A stretch of 5,665 nucleotides of DNA. It comes from Bacteroidales bacterium. Lineage in GTDB: Bacteria; Bacteroidota; Bacteroidia; Bacteroidales; UBA7960. How positions within the stretch are numbered: position 1 is the stretch's first letter; every line of letters starts with the position of its first letter. The notes beneath the pieces were generated by a model. That model ran no database searches. It was not told the origin of the DNA and worked only from the letters and a program-made list of their open reading frames with translations. The stretch covers positions 1 to 5,665 of the forward strand of contig SKTA01000073.1 in the NCBI GenBank assembly GCA_007122745.1, written 5' to 3'. Of the stretch, positions 1-3,389 are shown piece by piece. The position numbers and the translations under genes are program-made.

Positions 1-615
1 CCTATACTGCTGAAGCCCATGATGACAATGGTAGCCACATGAGTTGCCGGCAGATGGATGGCAGTGATGTACAGAACGCCCAACCCAAGTTCGACGAAGG
101 GATATACATAACCGTATCCTTTCCACTGCCTGGCCAGTAGGTCGTACATAGCGTAGGACCGAGCAAAGCCTTTCAGGTCAAGAAACTTAAAGAATGAGAA
201 CACGATGAAAAAGCCTGCCATAAAGTAGCGCATCCAAGGGTGCCAGGATAATGCTCCATCCTGAAAAGATGCCAGGGCAGCCACACCTGAAACAAACAGG
301 AATATGAGCACCAGAGGTTTGTAGTTTTTCCAGGTGGATACTGTTTCCTGTTCCGGCATAGCCGATGCATGGGAATGGCTTTCTTTGGTTGATGTGCTGT
401 TTTCAGCAACTTCGGTTATTTTATATTCACCGGCATCAGCCATGAGCTTGTCCAAATGAGCCCTGTCGGGTTTGCGGTTTGCCTGCACCTTTGCCTTACC
501 ATCCAGGTAGCTCACTTCCACCGAAAACACATCGGGATGCTTAAGAAAAGCGCTTTTCACTTTAGCGGCACATCCCCCGCAGGTCATTCCGGTGATGGTG
601 TAGGTGAGGTTCATA
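1..615 (-). CDS. HMA metal-binding domain fused to MauE/DoxX-like membrane protein (3' end missing)
   Basis: Reading from the ATG at 615 gives 205 codons open to the window edge, so the C-terminus is missing. Residues 1-67 form a heavy-metal-associated (HMA) domain with the metal site GMTCGGC (Cys12, Cys15). A hydrophilic linker follows (about 70-95) with a small histidine cluster, ESHSHAS. Then come hydrophobic segments at about 99-116, 127-144 and 170-187, and a fourth starting near 192. The part around residues 128-180, with FKFLDLKGFARSYAMYDLLA and YPFVELGLG, resembles MauE/DoxX-type redox-associated membrane proteins. HMA domains of this type bind soft metals such as Cu(I); the exact substrate and whether the protein transports, delivers or reduces are unknown. 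It is the last visible gene of the cassette, 150 bases downstream of the exported HMA protein. No strong ribosome site precedes the start; only A/T-rich sequence does. Family assignment is fairly sure, function is inferred. Confidence 0.85.
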
Positions 616-634
616 ATGTAAGTTTTTTGATTAT

Positions 635-656
635 TACTTTACCACTACTTTACCAC
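635..656. repeat. Perfect tandem 11-mer, TACTTTACCAC x2, upstream of the HMA-membrane gene
   Basis: The 11-mer occupies 635-645 and 646-656 with no mismatch, so copies sit one helical turn apart. It lies 20 bases upstream of the start at 615. Its core 9-mer TACTTTACC recurs as the reverse complement at 1154-1162, inside the dyad before the next gene upstream. That reuse makes a regulator binding site more likely than a chance repeat. Which protein would bind is inferred. Confidence 0.5.
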
Positions 657-709
657 AAAGAACGAAAAGGCACTCGCGTTCTTTGCGATTTTTCTTTGCG
701 CCTTTTGCG
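656..709. repeat. Intergenic CTTTGCG-type repeat with 9-bp inverted repeat
   Basis: CAAAGAACG (656-664) and CGTTCTTTG (677-685) are a perfect 9-bp inverted repeat around a 12-base spacer. CTTTGCG occurs at 681-687 and 694-700, with a degenerate TTTTGCG at 703-709. Short intergenic repeats built from 'accacaaag' and 'ctttgcg' words are, from memory, widespread in environmental bacteria including Bacteroidota; I cannot confirm the family here. It lies between two genes of the same strand and could act as a transcript-processing or stabilising stem between them. It also overlaps the last base of the tandem 11-mer. Confidence 0.5.
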
Positions 710-765
710 ATTTTATGAAATTACCTGCTGCAGCAACTTCCGCTGCTTTTTATCAGTTGCCCGGT

Positions 766-1098
766 TTAATCGCTGTCGGGACGCTCGTAATGGCAACAAG
801 CAGGAAGTCCTTGATAAACTTCATCTTTGGCACGTACCTTATCGGTGTCGTGGCCTGCTTCAGCAATCTTTTTGTGCACATCGTCAAGGTTTACCTTGTC
901 AGCATCGTATTCGATGGTGAGCATTTGAGTTTCCCGGTTCCAGTCGGCAGCGTCTACACCGTCAACGCTTTTTGCAGCGTTTTCAATGCGGGTTTCACAC
1001 ATACCGCAGGCACCATAAACTTTGAATTCGGTTGTGTGTTGATGACCAAATCCTAAAATGGGAATTAGAAATGTTACAAGAAAAAAAAGAGTTTTCAT
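766..1098 (-). CDS. Exported HMA-domain metal-binding protein
   Basis: This 110-residue protein starts with a signal peptide: Lys2, a hydrophobic run from about residue 4 to 17, then a polar His-Gln-His stretch. It therefore probably acts in the periplasm. Residues ~22-90 are a single HMA domain whose metal loop reads GACGMCETRIE (Cys31, Cys34). The tail carries a second possible metal site, LPACCHYER (Cys101, Cys102, His103). Small HMA proteins with this cysteine tail occur, as I recall, beside heavy-metal genes in Bacteroidota. A likely role is binding or handing over Cu(I) or a similar soft metal outside the inner membrane. It lies 102 bases downstream of the regulator gene and 150 bases upstream of the HMA-membrane fusion, all on the minus strand. 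The open frame antisense to it (715-1056, plus) has no recognisable protein features and is a shadow. Confidence 0.9.
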   Translation of the reverse strand: MKTLFFLVTFLIPILGFGHQHTTEFKVYGACGMCETRIENAAKSVDGVDAADWNRETQMLTIEYDADKVNLDDVHKKIAEAGHDTDKVRAKDEVYQGLPACCHYERPDSD

Positions 1099-1140
1099 AA
1101 TAGTAGATTTAGATTAAATATTGTAAATAGTTCTCATATA

Positions 1141-1148
1141 CAAAATTA
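1141..1148 (-). promoter_or_regulatory. Candidate Bacteroidota -7 promoter box (TAATTTTG)
   Basis: On the minus strand TAATTTTG fits the Bacteroidota sigma-ABfr -7 consensus TAnnTTTG. It is 43 bases upstream of the exported HMA gene start at 1098. No TTG-type -33 box is visible at the usual distance. Instead, that position holds the GTAAAG/CTTTAC dyad (1155-1174). A promoter missing its -33 box with a regulator site in its place would fit activation by an AraC-type protein; this is inference. Confidence 0.4.
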
Positions 1149-1154
1149 TGCATG

Positions 1155-1174
1155 GTAAAGTACTCTTCCTTTAC
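1155..1174. promoter_or_regulatory. Operator-like dyad GTAAAG-N8-CTTTAC before the exported HMA gene
   Basis: GTAAAG at 1155-1160 and CTTTAC at 1169-1174 form a perfect 6-bp inverted repeat with an 8-base spacer. The core geometry GTAAA-N10-TTTAC is identical to the dyad before the regulator gene (1817-1836). The site sits just upstream of the candidate -7 box. The right half can alternatively pair with GTAAA at 1194-1198: TTTACACTTT (1170-1179) and AAAGTTGTAAA (1188-1198) make a 10-bp stem with one bulge. That alternative could be a weak attenuator or terminator right after the regulator's stop codon, though no run of U follows it on the minus strand. Confidence 0.5.
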
Positions 1175-1200
1175 ACTTTGCCGGGAAAAAGTTGTAAAAT

Positions 1201-1764
1201 TTACAGATGGTCAAGGTGACTGCGGTTTTTATCGAGTAGTTTGCGAAATGCTCCCGGGGTCATCCCGGTAATCTTTTTGAACTGATTAGCCAGGTAAGAC
1301 GCACTGCTGTAGCCTAAGCGATATGCAATTTCAGAAAGTGTGAATTCATCATAAGACAACAGTTCTTTTACCCTCTCAATTTTTTGTTTGATGATAAACT
1401 TTTCTATAGTAATTCCTTCAAAATCTGAAAATAAGTTACTTATGTAGTTGTATTCGTAATGCAGGTTATCTTCGATCAGTTTTGACCAGTTAATGTTTAA
1501 CTCCTCATCTTTATGATGGATTTGCTCAATGACAATCAATTTCACTTTTTCAGCCAATTGAGTATTCTTGTTATCATAACGCTCAAAACCAAGGTCAATG
1601 AGTATGCTGTCGAACTTATCAAGCTGTTCGGGAGAGATAACTACCTGCTTGGTTTCAAGTTCGCCAAGCTTAATGTACTTAATATCAAAATCGGACATCT
1701 CAGCCGCTTGATGAACAGCTTGAATACAACGTGGGCATACCATATTTTTAATAAACAGTTGCAT
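1201..1764 (-). CDS. Short AraC-family regulator with HMA-like metal-sensing N-terminus
   Basis: This 187-residue protein is shorter than typical AraC regulators of about 250-300. Residues ~1-65 look like an HMA/ferredoxin-type fold, with NMVCPRC (Cys10, Cys13) in the position of the usual GMTCxxC loop. The C-terminal ~100 residues are an AraC DNA-binding domain. The first helix-turn-helix spans about 92-136 (KLIEDNLHYEYNYISNLF, then KQKIERVKELL). The second has the family signature: TLSEIAYRLGYSSASYLANQ followed by FKKITGMTPGAFR (142-174). It probably senses a soft metal such as copper in the cytoplasm and controls the two downstream HMA genes. The start at 1764 puts the metal loop at the normal distance from the N-terminus; the preceding bases are A/T-rich with no clear Shine-Dalgarno. 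A dyad at 1814-1839 suggests autoregulation. Fold assignment is strong; the metal and the mode of action are inferred. Confidence 0.88.
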   Translation of the reverse strand: MQLFIKNMVCPRCIQAVHQAAEMSDFDIKYIKLGELETKQVVISPEQLDKFDSILIDLGFERYDNKNTQLAEKVKLIVIEQIHHKDEELNINWSKLIEDNLHYEYNYISNLFSDFEGITIEKFIIKQKIERVKELLSYDEFTLSEIAYRLGYSSASYLANQFKKITGMTPGAFRKLLDKNRSHLDHL

Positions 1765-1813
1765 GTAATAGTTTTGTTAATCAGTAATTTAACAAAAGCT
1801 TCTATGAGGTTGT

Positions 1814-1839
1814 TCAGTAAATAATCGAAGATTTACTGA
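1814..1839. promoter_or_regulatory. Operator-like dyad TCAGTAAAT-N8-ATTTACTGA before the AraC-type gene
   Basis: TCAGTAAAT (1814-1822) and ATTTACTGA (1831-1839) are perfect 9-bp inverted repeats with an 8-base spacer. The core GTAAA-N10-TTTAC matches the dyad at 1155-1174 in sequence and spacing. A third near-copy, TCAGTAATT, is at 1781-1789. TAATCAGTAA (1778-1787) and TTACTGATTA (1833-1842) make another perfect 10-bp pair 45 bases apart. The sites lie 14-78 bases upstream of the regulator start at 1764. No gene ends here, so a terminator is unlikely; an autoregulatory operator is the better reading. No exact TAnnTTTG box is visible for this gene. Confidence 0.5.
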
Positions 1840-1842
1840 TTA

Positions 1843-2138
1843 TATTACTCCGGCATGCTATGCTTCATACTTAACGCCTCTTGTCAGGTCAGAAGTTTGT
1901 ATCATTATTTTCAAATGCACTTGTCGGTGTAATCTTGAACAAACGTCGCAACCAACTACGCAACCAACGCCACTACAAATATTGTTATTTAAGAAACAAG
2001 TGTTTTGAGAAAGCATATGAGTGTGAATTATTAAAAAAAATGGATGGTATATATTTTATCACTCTTTTTTATATGTTTGGCGAAAGGATATTTTCTACTT
2101 ATAATGTGATTATCTTTTAACCCATTATCTCTCTCTTT
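1843..2138. other. Intergenic stretch without a convincing gene; short CGCAACCAAC repeat
   Basis: No frame here gives a recognisable protein. An open frame at 1881-2120 (plus) has random-looking composition and no family features. CGCAACCAAC occurs at 1947-1956 and 1959-1968 (period 12). TATGTTTG at 2072-2079 fits TAnnTTTG on the plus strand and could promote the following FISUMP fragment, but no -33 box is seen. I found no trace in the other frames of the missing first half of the FISUMP domain. Confidence 0.4.
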
Positions 2139-2642
2139 ATGTGTCAACGTACAATTCACCGTCTACCACGACATGGAAAATTATATAATTGGTATGCTGT
2201 TAATGATTCAAGAGGACTGTGCCCTGCAGGATGGCATGTACCCGGTGATACCGATTGGACACAACTGGAAAACTACGTTGTATCCAGGGGATATCCTAAC
2301 AGAAACATTGTTAATAGTGCAGGAAATGTGTTCAAATCGTGCCGGCGGGAAGGTTCGATAAAAGGTGGAGACTGTAATACTTCTGAGCATCCTCGCTGGG
2401 TTTCTCATGAAACAGAGCATCACGGATTGGATGAATTCGGTTATGCGGCACTTCCGGGTGGCAATCGTCAATCATTTGGGTCTTCCGGGGGTATTGGCAG
2501 ATTCGGTGATTGGTGGTCCTCAACTGAGGCTTCGCCTGAAGATGCCTGGTACCGGGGCCTGATATATCTCAACAGCGTCCTGCTACGATATCATCTTCAT
2601 AAGTCGAGTGGGTTTGGTGTGCGTTGTATCAGGAGTAACTGA
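2139..2642 (+). pseudogene. 5'-truncated FISUMP (Fibrobacter succinogenes major paralogous) domain protein
   Basis: The 167 codons match the second part of a FISUMP domain (TIGR02145 / Fib_succ_major). Seen in order are GKLYNWYAVND (13-23), GLCPAGWHVPGDTDW (26-40), DEFGYAALPGGNR, a glycine-rich turn, WWSSTEAS, AWYRGL and the closing GFGVRCIRSN. Such proteins are normally exported and carry a signal peptide plus an opening 'vtIGtQvWmaeNLk'-type section. Both are missing here: residues 1-12 look unrelated and an in-frame stop at 2118-2120 allows at most a few more codons. It is therefore most likely the remnant of a larger surface or secreted protein, although the kept part has no internal stops or frameshifts. 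Function of the family is poorly known; the fold is thought to be lectin-like. If translated from 2139 it would stay in the cytoplasm. Confidence 0.75.
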
Positions 2643-2712
2643 TAATTAGACAAATGAGGAACTCCATACCTTTTAAAAGAAATATCAGAGTTCCAAACAA
2701 TGGCTCCACGTT

Positions 2713-2969
2713 AATATGGTAATAAGGTTGCGGTATTAGGGATGCGTATTGGTTTCCTACTAATGTCATGTCAACGCTACTTTAGCCGGTCCAAGTCTTG
2801 ATCTTTTTCCTCATATCTGCAAAATAAAATCTTTACGTAGCTACGGCTATGCGCAGATTTTCTTTTTTAATCTGAGAAAAAATCTCTGCGACTTAACCGA
2901 CACAGCAGCATTGACACGACACTAGTAGAAAAAAATGCACTTTTTCCACACAAACCTTATTACCTTATT
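2713..2969. repeat. 257-base imperfect fold-back palindrome (MITE-like or structured RNA)
   Basis: The left arm (2713-2832) and right arm (2855-2969) are reverse complements along nearly their whole length with small gaps. Perfect blocks include GGTAATAAGGTT (2718-2729) with AACCTTATTACC (2953-2964), and AAAATCT (2826-2832) with AGATTTT (2855-2861). The middle block TAATGTCATGTCAACGCTAC (2761-2780) matches its partner with only four transitions. The 22-base apex contains the perfect 10-bp palindrome CGTAGCTACG (2836-2845). Matching stops sharply outside 2713 and 2969. No transposase and no clear target-site duplication are seen. The size and shape fit a small non-autonomous fold-back element or a long RNA hairpin. 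The apex words 'cgtagctacggcta' seem familiar to me from Bacteroidota intergenic regions, but I cannot verify that. Confidence 0.7.
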
Positions 2970-3152
2970 TGAAATGATTTTTAAATAAATGCGTTCTAAA
3001 AAGCGAAACATAACTTCACCCGCAGTATCGCCTGCTTCATGATGCTGCTCCCCTAAACCTGATCGCAGGGAACTCCCTGTCATTAGCTCATCGTTATCGG
3101 GTCCATGCTCACCGGTTTTAGTGAGCAGCTGGAAAACAGGCTGTTTGAAAGA
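2922..3152 (-). other. Protein-like open frame of unknown function, possibly a gene remnant or repeat-encoded peptide
   Basis: A minus-strand frame is open from just after a stop at 3155-3153 to a stop at 2924-2922. Its translation is unusually protein-like: VFQLLTKTGEHGPDNDEL, then MTGSSLRSGLGEQHHEAGD, then TAGEVMFRFLERIYLKI. The first in-frame ATG is at 3083, giving 53 residues; the protein-like part begins upstream of it, so either the true start is lost or this is a fragment. The peptide seems familiar as a short recurring 'hypothetical' of Bacteroidota, but this is an impression only. The last ~15 codons run into the right arm of the fold-back, so the two may belong to one repeat unit. 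It contains no known domain. Alternatively the conservation I perceive could be that of a structured RNA rather than a protein. Confidence 0.35.
3066..3146. repeat. Cluster of three perfect small hairpins
   Basis: Within 81 bases there are three perfect inverted repeats: CAGGGA-AC-TCCCTG (3066-3079), TGCTCAC-N8-GTGAGCA (3106-3112 with 3121-3127) and AAACAG-G-CTGTTT (3134-3146). The first and third have loops too short for RNA hairpins without opening inner pairs, so the outer pairs matter. None is followed by a clear T-run on either strand, so they do not read as terminators. They lie inside the protein-like minus-strand open frame and next to the fold-back palindrome, suggesting one structured unit of roughly 2713-3150. 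Confidence 0.5.
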
Positions 3153-3389
3153 CTAAATAACAGAAACAAAACAATTAGCTGATAACTTTGACAAGGCGAA
3201 ATTGGCAAATCAGATTTATGTAACCGGCAAATTAACATGTTTGATGTTTGGAAAGCAGCCGTGTAGTGTATTTGTAGAATATTTGCTAAATTGCGGGGGT
3301 TAATTGGATAGATTAGAACCGCAGTGGAGCTGCTTTGGCTATGCCAGGACCGTTGTACCCTTTGCTAAAGAAATAATAAAGCCAACGCT
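3153..3389. other. Leader region of the sensor kinase gene; no gene seen
   Basis: No frame gives a recognisable product. TAACTTTG (3183-3190) fits the TAnnTTTG -7 consensus on the plus strand but lacks a -33 box and would imply a leader of about 190 bases, so it is only a weak promoter candidate. GCAG-N5-CTGC near 3322-3334 is too short to call a terminator. The bases just before the kinase start are A-rich (GCTAAAGAAATAATAAAG), as is common for Bacteroidota starts. Confidence 0.35.

Noticed and set aside
726..752. GCAGC-N7-GCTGC hairpin followed by TTTTT on the plus strand, and the overlapping palindrome TGCTGCAGCA
   Set aside because: The stem is only 5 bp and no plus-strand gene ends upstream, so a terminator call is not supported.
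456..1056. Plus-strand open frames of 154 and 113 codons antisense to the two HMA genes
   Set aside because: Their translations lack domain features, while the minus strand gives clear HMA domains with CxxC motifs and, for one, a signal peptide.
1881..2120. 79-codon plus-strand open frame in the gap after the regulator
   Set aside because: Composition looks random, it spans A/T-rich sequence and short repeats, and no motif or ribosome site supports it.
2658..2694. GGAACTC/GAGTTCC inverted repeat just after the FISUMP fragment
   Set aside because: The 23-base loop and lack of a T-run argue against a terminator; the loop is also far longer than that of the hairpins known beside DGR variable repeats.
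2713..3152. Insertion sequence or group II intron
   Set aside because: No transposase or reverse transcriptase is present, no domain V-like hairpin was recognised, and no target-site duplication is visible at the fold-back ends.
1843..3389. CRISPR array, tRNA or rRNA gene
   Set aside because: No regularly spaced direct repeats and no tRNA or rRNA signature sequences were seen on either strand.
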